From positions 1 through 40,438 of the forward strand of contig QZJM01000041.1 in NCBI GenBank assembly GCA_003605065.1: DNA of 40,438 nt, written 5' to 3'. This document shows positions 1 to 7,795 of this stretch, piece after piece. The translations under genes were made by a program, and so were the position numbers. The DNA comes from Dethiobacter sp. (GTDB lineage Bacteria > Bacillota > Dethiobacteria > DTU022 > UBA8154). Each line of letters starts with the position of its first letter. The stretch's first letter is position 1. The notes below the pieces were generated by a model. It was not told the origin of the DNA. It searched no databases and worked only from the letters and a program-made list of their open reading frames with translations.

Positions 1-24
1 ATGGCTGCCAGGTTTAGGAGTTCT

Positions 25-59
25 GCTTTCTGGCAGAGCCGGAAAAACCGGCAGAAAGC
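25..59. repeat. Imperfect hairpin at window edge
   Basis: GCTTTCT at the left pairs with AGAAAGC at the right, and an inner GCCGG pairs with CCGGC around an AAAAA loop, leaving a short bulge on the left arm. It lies next to the regulator remnants. No function can be assigned, and it may be a decayed terminator or part of a small repeat. Confidence 0.35.
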
Positions 60-138
60 CACTCCTCAGGGAGCAAATGGCACTTCATTTTGAGAAAGAT
101 GTTGTCTTTTCCCTGGCCTTTGTGTATATTTTTGAAGC

Positions 139-300
139 TCAAAGGGCTGCCAATGGCCTTAAAAAGCTAGTTTTTGGGGTTGAATCAGTGAACCTTTTAG
201 GGCTGCCCGGGGTTATTTCGGGAAAATGCTCCGGTAACAACATTCCCTCTGCCACAAGGTGCATGACCCTTTCCAGGAGGTTTTGCATTTCCCTGGCATT
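139..300 (-). pseudogene. C-terminal fragment of a sigma-54-dependent regulator
   Basis: The minus strand translates as NAREMQNLLERVMHLVAEG followed by a proline-rich linker. This matches the end of the AAA+ domain of bacterial enhancer-binding proteins (typical form GNVRELQNVLERA...EG.I...HLP), between the ATPase core and the Fis-type helix-turn-helix. The frame opens exactly at the NARE motif with stops just before it, so the whole ATPase core is missing. It then runs into a TGA before any recognisable HTH. The fragment is therefore dead. It lies back to back with a plus-strand piece of the same kind of protein that starts at about 308, which points to an inversion plus deletions. Identification rests on the VRELQN-like motif and is fairly secure; which regulator it was cannot be told. 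Confidence 0.6.
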
Positions 301-307
301 CTAATGG

Positions 308-682
308 ACCTGTTCTGCCGCCCCTATTTTTGACCATAAAGGGAGCCTTCTGGGCGTGTTAAACGTCAGCGGGCATTACGAACGGGTGCATCCTCATACC
401 CTGGGGATGATCGTGGCAGCAGTGAAGGCTATAGAAAATGAACTCCGCCTGGATGAAACATATCAGGAACTGCTGCGCATGGCCTATGAATATTCCAATA
501 CCATAATGGAATCAATCTACGACGGTCTCTTATCCGTGGATGGCCGGGGCAGGATAACACATATTAACTCCATCGCCAGAAAAATTTTAAATTACCGCGA
601 TGAGGAGATAAATACCACGCTGGATCCCTGCCTGTCAAAGTTAGCGGAGGTTTTAGAACAAATTATTTGTATAATTGTATAA
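308..682 (+). pseudogene. N-terminal GAF-PAS fragment of a sigma-54 regulator (AcoR-like)
   Basis: The frame is open from just after a TAA at 302-304. It begins CSAAPIFDHKGSLLGVLNVSG, the end of a GAF sensor domain as seen in AcoR-type activators. It continues through a linker helix into a PAS domain start (NTIMESIYDGLLSVDGRGRI, then INSIARKILNY). It stops at about 680 after a few residues that do not look native, where the hicA gene begins on the other strand. A GTG at 356 could be read as a start but sits inside the GAF domain. The N-terminus, most of PAS, the AAA+ domain and the HTH are absent. It is probably the other half of the locus that gave the minus-strand fragment at 139-300. Confidence 0.6.
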
Positions 683-893
683 ATTGTTCTACTGTAAGAT
701 CTGCATCTTTTAATATTTTTCTTAACAACCCAGGGCGAAGTTCTTTGTGATCTGGCACAGTTACCGGCGGCAACTTCCCATTCATGTCCTTCAACCTAAC
801 ATGACTGCCCTTTTGTCTAACTACTGTATACCCAACTTTTTCAAGAGCTCGAATACACTCTAAACCCGAAACTACCGGAAGTTTAGAAATCAC
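663..893 (-). CDS. hicA: HicA family mRNA interferase toxin
   Basis: This 76-residue protein belongs to the YcfA/HicA family, small double-stranded-RNA-binding-fold toxins that cleave mRNA and are neutralised by HicB. The diagnostic stretch is VVRQKGSHVRLKD, with the catalytic His in GSHVRL, followed by VTVPDHKELRPGLLRKILK. Length is normal for the family. It overlaps the end of the upstream hicB by 4 bases, which indicates translational coupling in a two-gene operon with the antitoxin first. The 3' end coincides with the point where the plus-strand GAF-PAS remnant is cut off. It appears intact. Confidence 0.88.
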   Translation of the reverse strand: MISKLPVVSGLECIRALEKVGYTVVRQKGSHVRLKDMNGKLPPVTVPDHKELRPGLLRKILKDADLTVEQFIQLYK

Positions 894-1090
894 CTCTCCA
901 CCACCACATTGCCAACAATTATACTACCAACTGGATTTTCTTTATCATCAAGGCAAAGCTCTATAGCTTCTTTTATATTTTTTAACGCTTCATCTATTGT
1001 ATTTCCTTGAGTATAACATCCTTTAAACACAGGACAAGATATAACATAACCATCACCGTCCTGTTCAATAATAACGGGATAGCTTTTCAT
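890..1090 (-). CDS. hicB: HicB family antitoxin
   Basis: This 66-residue protein has the UPF0150/HicB fold signature: YPVIIEQDGDGYVISCPVFKG, then GCYTQGNTIDEALKNIKEAI. It is the partner that binds and inactivates the HicA encoded immediately downstream. An ATG at 1088-1090 is preceded by GGAGG with 8 bases of spacing, so this start is preferred over a TTG 15 bases upstream that overlaps the ribosome binding site. No obvious C-terminal DNA-binding helix-turn-helix or ribbon-helix-helix follows the core, so this is the short HicB form. Autoregulation by the pair is likely from family knowledge. Confidence 0.87.
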   Translation of the reverse strand: MKSYPVIIEQDGDGYVISCPVFKGCYTQGNTIDEALKNIKEAIELCLDDKENPVGSIIVGNVVVER

Positions 1091-1115
1091 GTCTATCACC
1101 TCCAACTACATTATC

Positions 1116-1145
1116 ATTATACCCTATTTTAGGTTAGCCTTACAA
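1116..1145 (-). promoter_or_regulatory. Predicted promoter of hicBA
   Basis: On the minus strand TTGTAA is followed after 18 bases by a perfect TATAAT. The -10 lies about 25 bases upstream of the hicB start. This is the only good sigma-A-like promoter in the stretch and would drive the two-gene operon. Confidence 0.55.
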
Positions 1146-1196
1146 TGTCGCTTCATTTATCTACTACGCATCTTGAAGATTTCGTCTAAATTCTAA

Positions 1197-1319
1197 TTTT
1201 GCAATATCAAAGGAAGAATAATCAAAATTTTCGACGCTTTCAGAAAAACCGAATTGTATCGAATAATTGCGGAAAAACAGCGAAAAGAACAGTATCTCTA
1301 TAACGAAGATGTGGCTTGA
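1197..1319 (+). pseudogene. Unidentified coding remnant
   Basis: A stop-to-stop frame of 40 codons on the plus strand has protein-like composition (IIKIFDAFRKTELYRIIAEK, then QRKEQYLYNEDVA and a TGA). It has no start codon or ribosome binding site. It looks like the intact C-terminus of a larger lost protein, lying 31 bases before the etfA-like fragment in the same orientation. I do not recognise the family. The rest of the gap between hicB and the tautomerase shows nothing coding. Confidence 0.3.
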
Positions 1320-1350
1320 TCAAAAAAACTTTTGACTCACAAGGTAATAA

Positions 1351-1488
1351 TTGTACGAAATATGGGTCTTTGCTGAAGCATACAATAACAGCATTGAAAG
1401 GGTTTCCCTGGAACTTTTAGGTGAAGCAAGAAAAATGTCGAAACACCTACTTATCAGAGGTAGCTTCTTTACAAATAGATCCCCATAA
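1351..1488 (+). pseudogene. N-terminal remnant of electron transfer flavoprotein alpha subunit
   Basis: The frame opens with TTG at 1351 and reads YEIWVFAEAYNNSIERVSLE then LLGEARKMS. This is the conserved N-terminus of EtfA (typical form VWVFAE......VSLELLGEARKLAD). After about 34 residues the similarity ends and a TAA follows at 1486-1488. Intact EtfA is over 300 residues and binds FAD in its C-terminal half, so this is a truncated leftover. No etfB or acyl-CoA dehydrogenase is visible in the window. Such genes may lie elsewhere, or the region may be a decaying metabolic cluster that the sigma-54 regulator once controlled. Confidence 0.6.
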
Positions 1489-1512
1489 GAAATTGGTGAC
1501 TGTCAAAGTTAT

Positions 1513-1541
1513 AAGGTTTATATAAAACTATATAAAACCTT
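1513..1541 (-). terminator. AT-rich inverted repeat after the tautomerase gene
   Basis: AAGGTTTATATA and TATATAAAACCTT form a nearly perfect stem (one bulged base) around an AAAC loop. It overlaps the stop codon of the tautomerase gene. It could act as a weak terminator or an mRNA 3' end stabiliser. The following U tract is poor, so a terminator role is uncertain. Confidence 0.4.
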
Positions 1542-1725
1542 AGGAGTCTAGATGCAGGGTACCACCGTCTCCCAGATTTTCCGGCTTCATTTCCCGGATG
1601 ATGATCTTAACAGCCTCGGGAGGGCAGTTAAGAGTCCTTACCAGTGCTTCCGTAACTTCTTTAACCATCTGCCTTTTTTGCTGTAAGTTTCTTCCTTCCA
1701 GCATTTCTATCTGTACTACCGGCAT
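1540..1725 (-). CDS. 4-oxalocrotonate tautomerase family protein
   Basis: A 61-residue protein starting MPVVQIEMLEGRNLQQKRQM belongs to the tautomerase superfamily, whose catalytic base is the amino-terminal Pro exposed after Met removal. The ATG giving Met-Pro has an AAAGGA box 10 bases upstream; a GTG three codons earlier overlaps that box and would hide the essential Pro, so it is rejected. Arg residues and the VTEALVRTLNCPPEAVKIII stretch are typical. The physiological substrate is unknown. It follows the radical SAM activase gene on the same strand by about 58 bases and may be the last gene of that transcript. Confidence 0.88.
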   Translation of the reverse strand: MPVVQIEMLEGRNLQQKRQMVKEVTEALVRTLNCPPEAVKIIIREMKPENLGDGGTLHLDS

Positions 1726-1783
1726 TGAAAACACATCCTTTTTATATTAAGAAAATATTCCTGGCAACTATCAAACACTTAAT

Positions 1784-2482
1784 TTAAAAACCTCTCAGCT
1801 GTACTTTTTCCACGTATTCCCGGCATGAACACGCGATTTCAGCCACCTTTTCCCGGGAAAAAGGTTTAAAAGAGAGCAGCTCAGGATCTATCATGGTCTG
1901 CTTAGGATGAAATTGCTGTAACACATACCTGCGACACCCGGCAATTTCTTCTGCTATGGAAAAAATGTCCTCTTCTTTTAACAGCCCAGGGATAACAGTC
2001 GTGCGAAATTCCTGCTGGAGAGGGTTGTCTTTTAACAAGGTTATAGTCTCCTGTACTTTGGACAGATTCACATTATTTCCGGCGATGAAGGAATATTTTG
2101 GTAAAGGACCCTTGATATCCACAGCAATATAGTCCAAAATGTTTTCTTCCAGGAGTTTGCAGATAACTTCAGGCTTCGTTCCGTTGGTATCCAGCTTTAC
2201 CTTCAGACCGAGTTTTTTAATTTCCACCAGGAAATCAGGCAGGTCTTCCTGCAGGGTGGGTTCTCCCCCTGAAATACAGATACCATCCAGCAGAGAAGCC
2301 TTGACCTTTAAAAAATTAAATACCTCTCCTGTGGAAATAAGGGGCAGAGCTTCCGGATTAAGCACCAAATCTTTATTATAACAGAAACGGCATGTTAAAT
2401 TACAGCCGCCCACAAAAATAGTGGAGCATATTCCCCCGGGAAAATCTATCAGGCTAATCTTCTGTAACCCCCGGATATCCAT
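1784..2482 (-). CDS. NrdG-like radical SAM activating enzyme
   Basis: A radical SAM protein of 232 residues resembling the anaerobic ribonucleoside-triphosphate reductase activating proteins (NrdG-type, the TIGR02495 group). The [4Fe-4S] motif CNLTCRFCYN (CX3CX2C) lies near residue 30. It is followed by the SAM-contacting GGEPTLQ motif and the LKVKLDTNGT strand. Such enzymes install a glycyl radical in a partner enzyme under anaerobic conditions. No nrdD or other glycyl-radical enzyme gene is visible here, so the partner is uncertain. The ATG at 2480-2482 is 11 bases after GGGGAG. A GTG four codons upstream abuts that box and is less likely. It lies 43 bases downstream of rng, probably in the same transcript. 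Confidence 0.85.
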   Translation of the reverse strand: MDIRGLQKISLIDFPGGICSTIFVGGCNLTCRFCYNKDLVLNPEALPLISTGEVFNFLKVKASLLDGICISGGEPTLQEDLPDFLVEIKKLGLKVKLDTNGTKPEVICKLLEENILDYIAVDIKGPLPKYSFIAGNNVNLSKVQETITLLKDNPLQQEFRTTVIPGLLKEEDIFSIAEEIAGCRRYVLQQFHPKQTMIDPELLSFKPFSREKVAEIACSCREYVEKVQLRGF

Positions 2483-2525
2483 CTTTTTTCGCACTCCCCG
2501 GATTTAAAAATAATTGCCACGTAGG

Positions 2526-4226
2526 TTAAAATTCATTGTCTTGTAAATCTCTTTTCCATATTACCGCCCTGGCAAAAGTACGGGTTGTTTCCTTTATAAC
2601 TACCTGCACTTCCTCTCCTACCAGTTCCCCTCCTCCTTCGATATCCAGAATATACCCATGGAGCCTGGCAATTCCATGCTCAGGATTAGTAGAATGGGAT
2701 TCTTCTACTATTACCCGGTAAATGCCTCCTTCTTCTACTGGTAAAGCATGCCTTGCTACCTCGTGCATGGGCCCTGACATTAGGATATTATATTTCTCCA
2801 CATGCAGGTTGTCTGAGCCGCGGATAAAAATGTTTTTCCCCGTGGCAGATTCCAGTTTTTTTAAATATGTTCCCCCGCTGCCGATTAGCAAAGCAGCCAC
2901 TTCACTGTTCATTTCCACAAGAATTGCTTCTACATCCTGGCGGAGTAAGATTTTTTTTAACTCCCTCTCAACCTTACTGCTGACTGCTTCCGGTGAGAGG
3001 GTTTTCCCTTTTCCATGACAGTAAGCACAGGGTTGTTGCATTACCGCCGAGAGACCCTGTTTAACCTTCTTCCTGGAAACCTCTACCAACCCAAGGGAAG
3101 TTATGCCGAGAACCTGGCTTTTAGTGCGATCCTTATTCATTTCCTGCCTGAACTTTTCTAAGACTAGCTGGCGGTTTTCCTGTGAACTCATATCTATGAA
3201 ATCAATGATAATAATACCACCAATATCTCTTAAACGTATTTGCCGGGCAATTTCTTCCACGGCCTCCAGGTTCGTTTTTAAAATTGTTTCCTCCAGATTG
3301 CTCTTCCCCGTATATTTCCCGGTATTAACGTCAACTGCCGTTAGAGCCTCCGTTTCATCAAATACCAGATAACCCCCGCAATTTAACCATACCATGCGGT
3401 TTAAAGAACGTTCGATTTCCTCTTCGATTTGGAAATAATCAAAAATGGGCTCCTTTTTATCGTAATAAATTACCCTGCCTTTAAGATGTGGAGAGAGGTA
3501 GTCCAATATTTCCATAATCTTGTAATATTCCTCTTGGTTATCGATAATTAACCTGTCAACATGATCATTAAAAAGGTCTCGGACGATACGGTAAATAAGC
3601 GCTACATCACGATGAAGCAGGGCAGGTGCCTTTGTTTTTTTAAAAGAATTGTTAATGTTTTCCCAGAGACGCAAGAGAAATTGCAGGTCATTATTCAGGC
3701 TCTCCGGATCAGCACCTTCAGCAGCGGTTCTGATAATTACGCCTGCATGCGGCGGGCGCAAAGTCTCCATTTCCCTTTTCAGCCTTTCCCTTTCTTCCTG
3801 GGAGTCGATACGTCTGGATACGCCCACATAATTTAAACCGGGCATGAGAACCAAATAACGTCCAGGCAAAGTAATATGGCCTGTAAGGCGGGCTCCCTTG
3901 CTGCCAAAGGATTCTTTCATTACCTGAACCATTACCTCTTCTTTCACATGCAGGAGTCGTTGAATAGGCATTTTCCCCCCATTAGTTTCCTCGCCTCTGG
4001 GTTGGAGTATTTCGTCTACATAAAAAAAAGCGTTTTTTTCTTCCCCAATGTTTACAAAGGCGGCCTGCATACCTGGAAGAACATTTTCCACCGCACCCTT
4101 ATAAATATTGCCGACCAGGCGCTGGTGCAGCGGGCGTTCCAGATATATTTCCACAACTTTCCCATCTTCCAGCAAGGCAACCCTCGTTTGTTTAGGATCA
4201 TAGTTGATAATAATTTTTTGTTCCAT
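2526..4226 (-). CDS. rng: Ribonuclease G (RNase E/G family)
   Basis: A 566-residue endoribonuclease that cuts single-stranded AU-rich RNA in rRNA maturation and mRNA decay. An N-terminal S1 RNA-binding domain (about residues 38-120) begins RLVGNIYKGAVENVLPGMQA. The catalytic Mg2+ site is made by Asp299 in DVNTGKYTGKSN and Asp342 in IIIIDFIDM. The Zn-link motif CAYCHGKG (Cys400, Cys403) holds dimers of the family together. There is no long RNase E-type C-terminal scaffold, consistent with RNase G. It follows the two TIGR039xx genes, the usual Firmicute arrangement. The rplU-rpmA ribosomal protein genes that normally come next are replaced by an activase gene. Confidence 0.95.
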   Translation of the reverse strand: MEQKIIINYDPKQTRVALLEDGKVVEIYLERPLHQRLVGNIYKGAVENVLPGMQAAFVNIGEEKNAFFYVDEILQPRGEETNGGKMPIQRLLHVKEEVMVQVMKESFGSKGARLTGHITLPGRYLVLMPGLNYVGVSRRIDSQEERERLKREMETLRPPHAGVIIRTAAEGADPESLNNDLQFLLRLWENINNSFKKTKAPALLHRDVALIYRIVRDLFNDHVDRLIIDNQEEYYKIMEILDYLSPHLKGRVIYYDKKEPIFDYFQIEEEIERSLNRMVWLNCGGYLVFDETEALTAVDVNTGKYTGKSNLEETILKTNLEAVEEIARQIRLRDIGGIIIIDFIDMSSQENRQLVLEKFRQEMNKDRTKSQVLGITSLGLVEVSRKKVKQGLSAVMQQPCAYCHGKGKTLSPEAVSSKVERELKKILLRQDVEAILVEMNSEVAALLIGSGGTYLKKLESATGKNIFIRGSDNLHVEKYNILMSGPMHEVARHALPVEEGGIYRVIVEESHSTNPEHGIARLHGYILDIEGGGELVGEEVQVVIKETTRTFARAVIWKRDLQDNEF

Positions 4227-4280
4227 AAAAATACCTCTTTATTAATAATATAAGATTGCTTACTTCCCTTAAAAATATTT

Positions 4281-4967
4281 TCACAGGTAGTATACGGAGC
4301 AAATACCTTCCGGATTTTTCAAAGTGCCCCCTTCCAATATGAAAAGGTCCTGCCGATAAACCTTAATTTCGGTATCCCGTTCAAGGTGTAATAATTCCAG
4401 TACTTCCTGTGGTCGCACTCCACCCTTGCTGCCGGTAGCAAGAAGCATAAACAATGTGTCCTTCCCATCAACGTCTTTTATTTTCAGGTCATAAATAAAA
4501 GGTCTCAGATCTACTTTTTTAACGTTTTTTTTATCCTGCCGCACTTTAACAAGTGTGTCCATATGGAGAATGCCTGCCAGGGTCTGCGGCAGGTCGGGAG
4601 GAACAGCAGGCAAATTTGCAACATATAGAGCGGCACCAATTACTGAAGCAAGCGGATGCTGGTTAAGTTCGACTGTACTAATTTTTTTAATTTTTAGTCC
4701 GGGAGGAAACTGTTCATTAAATGATTCCATTAGTTTATTTTCCTCCCGGTGTTCGCTTAAATAAAGATCCAGGTATTCATTTTTCCCCTCCAGGCCCACG
4801 CCCAGAGGAGCTGCAAAAGACAGCTTTGGCTGCGGGTTAAAGCCCTTACTATATGCCACAGGTACACCGGCACGTCTTAGGGCACGAATAAAGGTACGCA
4901 TTAAATCCAAATGGGAAAGAAACTTTAAATCCCCCTCTTTGGAAAAGCATAACCTATAATGGTACAC
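4281..4967 (-). CDS. TIGR03936 family radical SAM-associated protein (DUF2344)
   Basis: A 228-residue protein beginning MYHYRLCFSKEGDLKFLSHLDL, then RTFIRALRRAGVPVAYSKGFNPQPKLSFA. These are hallmarks of the DUF2344/TIGR03936 family, which has no cysteine cluster of its own. In many Clostridia it is a separate gene next to, or fused to, the TIGR03960 radical SAM protein. Here the two genes overlap by 14 bases, which indicates translational coupling and a joint function. The biochemical role is not established; proximity to rng and ribosomal genes across Firmicutes suggests RNA or ribosome modification. Confidence 0.88.
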   Translation of the reverse strand: MYHYRLCFSKEGDLKFLSHLDLMRTFIRALRRAGVPVAYSKGFNPQPKLSFAAPLGVGLEGKNEYLDLYLSEHREENKLMESFNEQFPPGLKIKKISTVELNQHPLASVIGAALYVANLPAVPPDLPQTLAGILHMDTLVKVRQDKKNVKKVDLRPFIYDLKIKDVDGKDTLFMLLATGSKGGVRPQEVLELLHLERDTEIKVYRQDLFILEGGTLKNPEGICSVYYL

Positions 4968-6804
4968 CTTTTTCCACCTGCCTGAGAGAACAGTTTTCCA
5001 GGCCGCATCCTACACAGCCTCTTTCACGACAATCGTACGTAATATCCCCTTTAAGAGCTCTTTGGTATTCCCTTTTTAAAAATTCCCTGGATAAGCCTGT
5101 ATCGATGTGATCCCAGGGAAGGTAATCGTCAAGAGCCGGTTTGTACCGGGCATAATTTTGCGGTTCAATTTCTTCACCGGCAAAAGCCTTTTCCCAGAGG
5201 GGAAAATTGAAGCTTTCACTCCAGGCGTCAAGCCTGCTTCCCATGGCATAAGCCCTTTCCAGGACTGAAGCCAAAAGCCTGTCCCCCCGGGCAAAAACCG
5301 CCTCCAAAAAACTCATTTCCGCCTCGTGCCATGTAAAGTCCACCCCTCTTAACTTCCGGAGATGTTGGCGTAAAAACTCCTGGCGTCGTCTTACCTCCGG
5401 TAGTTCCAGCTGGGGTTCCCATTGAAAAGGCGTATGCGCCTTGGGAACAAAAGTGGAAACACTTACGGTTACCTTAAAGGCATGTTTTCTGTTTCCTGCG
5501 GTTTGTCGAAGATTAGCTATTTTTTGTACCAATCTCGTTAGCTCACTAAGATCTTCCTCTGTTTCCGTAGGAAGGCCAATCATAAAATATAGCTTAATAT
5601 GACTTCTTCCCGAAGAAACTGCCAGGTGGGCCGCTTCCAGGATCTCTTCCTCGGCAATCTTTTTGTTAATAACATTTCTTAAACGCTGGGAACCCGCCTC
5701 AGGAGCAAATGTAACACCCCCGCTTCTGTTAACCTGATCAGCCAGCCGGAGAGCATAAGCATCCGCCCTTAACGAAGGCAGAGATAATCTTACATAATCT
5801 TTCCCAAATTTTTGCTCCAGCTCCTCTAGAAGTCCTTCTATACAGGAGTAATCGCTGCTGCTAAGGGATGAAAGAGAAAGTTCTTCAAAGCCCGTACTGT
5901 TGATAATACTACCCGCCAGTTCCTTTAATCTTGACACCGTGCGCTCCCGTACCGGCCTGTAAATATATCCTGCCTGGCAAAAACGGCATCCTTTGGAACA
6001 ACCCCTGAAAAGCTCCAGAACCGCTCTGTCATGTACTACATCCACATAGGGGACAACGAATGATTCGGGATAAAAAGCATTTTCCAAATCCGGGACTGTT
6101 CTTCGCTCAATTACTGAGGGGGCATCTTTCTCCAGCACCTTCATCCCGTAAAATTTTCCCTGGAAATAAAGGGGTTCATAAAAAGAAGGAACATAGATAC
6201 CGGGAATCCGGGCGATTTTTTTAAGAAAAGCAGCCCTCCCCCTCCTATCATGGCCATCTTTCCAGTGCGCAAATACCTTCAGAATTTCCGGCAAAATCTC
6301 TTCCCCGTCACCAATAACAAAAAAATCAAAGAAGGGGGCCAGGGGTTCGGGATTCAAAGCTCCCGGGCCGCCGCCAATGACAAAAGGATCCCCTCCTTTT
6401 CTCTGATCACTGTGCAAAGGTATGCCGCCAAGATCAAGCATATTTAAAATAGTAGTATAACTCAGCTCATACTGCAGCGTAAAACCAATCAGATCAAAAT
6501 TCTTAAGAGGAGTACGGCTTTCAAGACTAAAAAGGGGTATTTTTTCTTTCCTCAATATATCTTCCATATCCCTGGCAGGGGCAAAAATCCGCTCCGCATA
6601 AAAGTCCGGTTCTTTATTAACAAGGGCATAAAGGATTTTTAAACCCAGGTGAGACATCCCCACTTCATATAAATCCGGAAAAGCAAGGCCCAGGTGTACC
6701 TTTACATCCCCAAGTTTTTTAAAGACAGCGTTTATTTCCCTGCCCAGGTAACTGGCAGGTTTACGTACTCTTTCTAACAATCGGCTTATATCGATTTCCG
6801 TCAC
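4954..6804 (-). CDS. TIGR03960 family B12-binding radical SAM protein
   Basis: A 616-residue protein with an N-terminal cobalamin-binding-like region (HLGLAFPDLYEVGMSHLGLK) and a radical SAM core centred on CSKGCRFCQAGYIYRPVRER (CX3CX2C). Downstream are SLSSLSSSDYS and FAPEAGSQRLRNVINK, typical of the MiaB/YgiQ-like B12 radical SAM group. A Cys-rich tail (CRERGCVGCGLENC) may bind another cluster. The GTG at 6802-6804 is preceded by AAAGG with good spacing and starts the conserved family N-terminus; an upstream TTG would add 15 unconserved residues. The reaction is unknown. It overlaps its DUF2344 partner by 14 bases. Confidence 0.88.
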   Translation of the reverse strand: MTEIDISRLLERVRKPASYLGREINAVFKKLGDVKVHLGLAFPDLYEVGMSHLGLKILYALVNKEPDFYAERIFAPARDMEDILRKEKIPLFSLESRTPLKNFDLIGFTLQYELSYTTILNMLDLGGIPLHSDQRKGGDPFVIGGGPGALNPEPLAPFFDFFVIGDGEEILPEILKVFAHWKDGHDRRGRAAFLKKIARIPGIYVPSFYEPLYFQGKFYGMKVLEKDAPSVIERRTVPDLENAFYPESFVVPYVDVVHDRAVLELFRGCSKGCRFCQAGYIYRPVRERTVSRLKELAGSIINSTGFEELSLSSLSSSDYSCIEGLLEELEQKFGKDYVRLSLPSLRADAYALRLADQVNRSGGVTFAPEAGSQRLRNVINKKIAEEEILEAAHLAVSSGRSHIKLYFMIGLPTETEEDLSELTRLVQKIANLRQTAGNRKHAFKVTVSVSTFVPKAHTPFQWEPQLELPEVRRRQEFLRQHLRKLRGVDFTWHEAEMSFLEAVFARGDRLLASVLERAYAMGSRLDAWSESFNFPLWEKAFAGEEIEPQNYARYKPALDDYLPWDHIDTGLSREFLKREYQRALKGDITYDCRERGCVGCGLENCSLRQVEKGVPL

Positions 6805-6869
6805 AAGTCTCAAACCTTTCTTAGGCAGGTTACTCTTATTATAGCCCAAAATGTTCCAGGTTAAAACGA

Positions 6870-7766
6870 TTATTTCCTCAGCAGGCCCCTTAATGGTATA
6901 TCCATTCCCTTTTTTAAGGCTGCTTCAAGTATTTGGCTTTCTGATAACAATTCGAGAACGCGACAGGCCTGATTAAGAACTATAACCTGGTGATACCTTG
7001 TAGGTTTAAAGCGTTTTAATACTTCCAGTACTGTTGTGCTCTCCATAGCCACCAACTGCTCGCTTTTAATAACTTTATATCTTTTTAACATTTTTTCCTT
7101 GCGTAGGAGATAACGTAGAAAGACATAAACTGCTGACTGTTGTTCACGTCCTGCGGCATAGTATAAAAAAATACCCATCAAGGATAGGGAAAGATTCAGG
7201 TAATCAAAATATGAAAGCAAAATTCCCAATATGACCAGAAAAACTCCCAGCCATTTACCGCAGGAAGCAGCTATTTCAGTTGCTTTATACAAACCCACAC
7301 GTGTACTTAACGAAGCCCTGAGAAGCCGACCCCCGTCCAGAGGAAGGCCGGGAAGCAGGTTAAAAAAAAATAAAAAAAAGTTGGCTTTAAGCAAAAATGA
7401 TACTAAGGAACTATCAAAAAAAACAGGTGGACCATAATTTCCGGTTTTATAATTCCATAAAATAATTAACATAAGCAAGTTAAATATTGGACCGGCGCCT
7501 GCCACCATAAACTCTTTTACGGGATTCATTTCCAGGGGTTTCGCCAAGTACCCTACGCCGCCAAAAGGGAAAAGTTCAATTTTAAAAATCTTTATCCCAT
7601 AGAACTTTGCCACCAGCATATGAGTTAATTCATGACCCAAAACCAGCACAAAAAGAAAAAGGGTCTGAATTGGTAACCCTGCCAGAATCCAAAGAAAAAT
7701 AAACAGCAAAAAAAAGGGATGAACAAATATTTCCAGGTCATTAAGCTTAACAAGGCGCCAGCTCAA
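6870..7766 (-). CDS. spoIVFB: Stage IV sporulation protein FB, site-2 protease (M50)
   Basis: A 298-residue polytopic membrane metalloprotease. The zinc site is HELTH at residues 45-49 in the second hydrophobic segment, with the third ligand Asp144 in NLLPGLPLDGG. In Bacillus SpoIVFB cleaves pro-sigma-K in the mother cell and so switches on late sporulation genes. The C-terminal part after about residue 225 looks like a CBS-type sensing domain, as in other SpoIVFB proteins, which are ATP-responsive. The gene follows spoIVFA by 29 bases, the classic operon. It is good evidence that the organism forms endospores. Confidence 0.93.
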   Translation of the reverse strand: MSWRLVKLNDLEIFVHPFFLLFIFLWILAGLPIQTLFLFVLVLGHELTHMLVAKFYGIKIFKIELFPFGGVGYLAKPLEMNPVKEFMVAGAGPIFNLLMLIILWNYKTGNYGPPVFFDSSLVSFLLKANFFLFFFNLLPGLPLDGGRLLRASLSTRVGLYKATEIAASCGKWLGVFLVILGILLSYFDYLNLSLSLMGIFLYYAAGREQQSAVYVFLRYLLRKEKMLKRYKVIKSEQLVAMESTTVLEVLKRFKPTRYHQVIVLNQACRVLELLSESQILEAALKKGMDIPLRGLLRK

Positions 7767-7795
7767 AGAAAAACCTCCCGCCAGCAGGGTTAATA

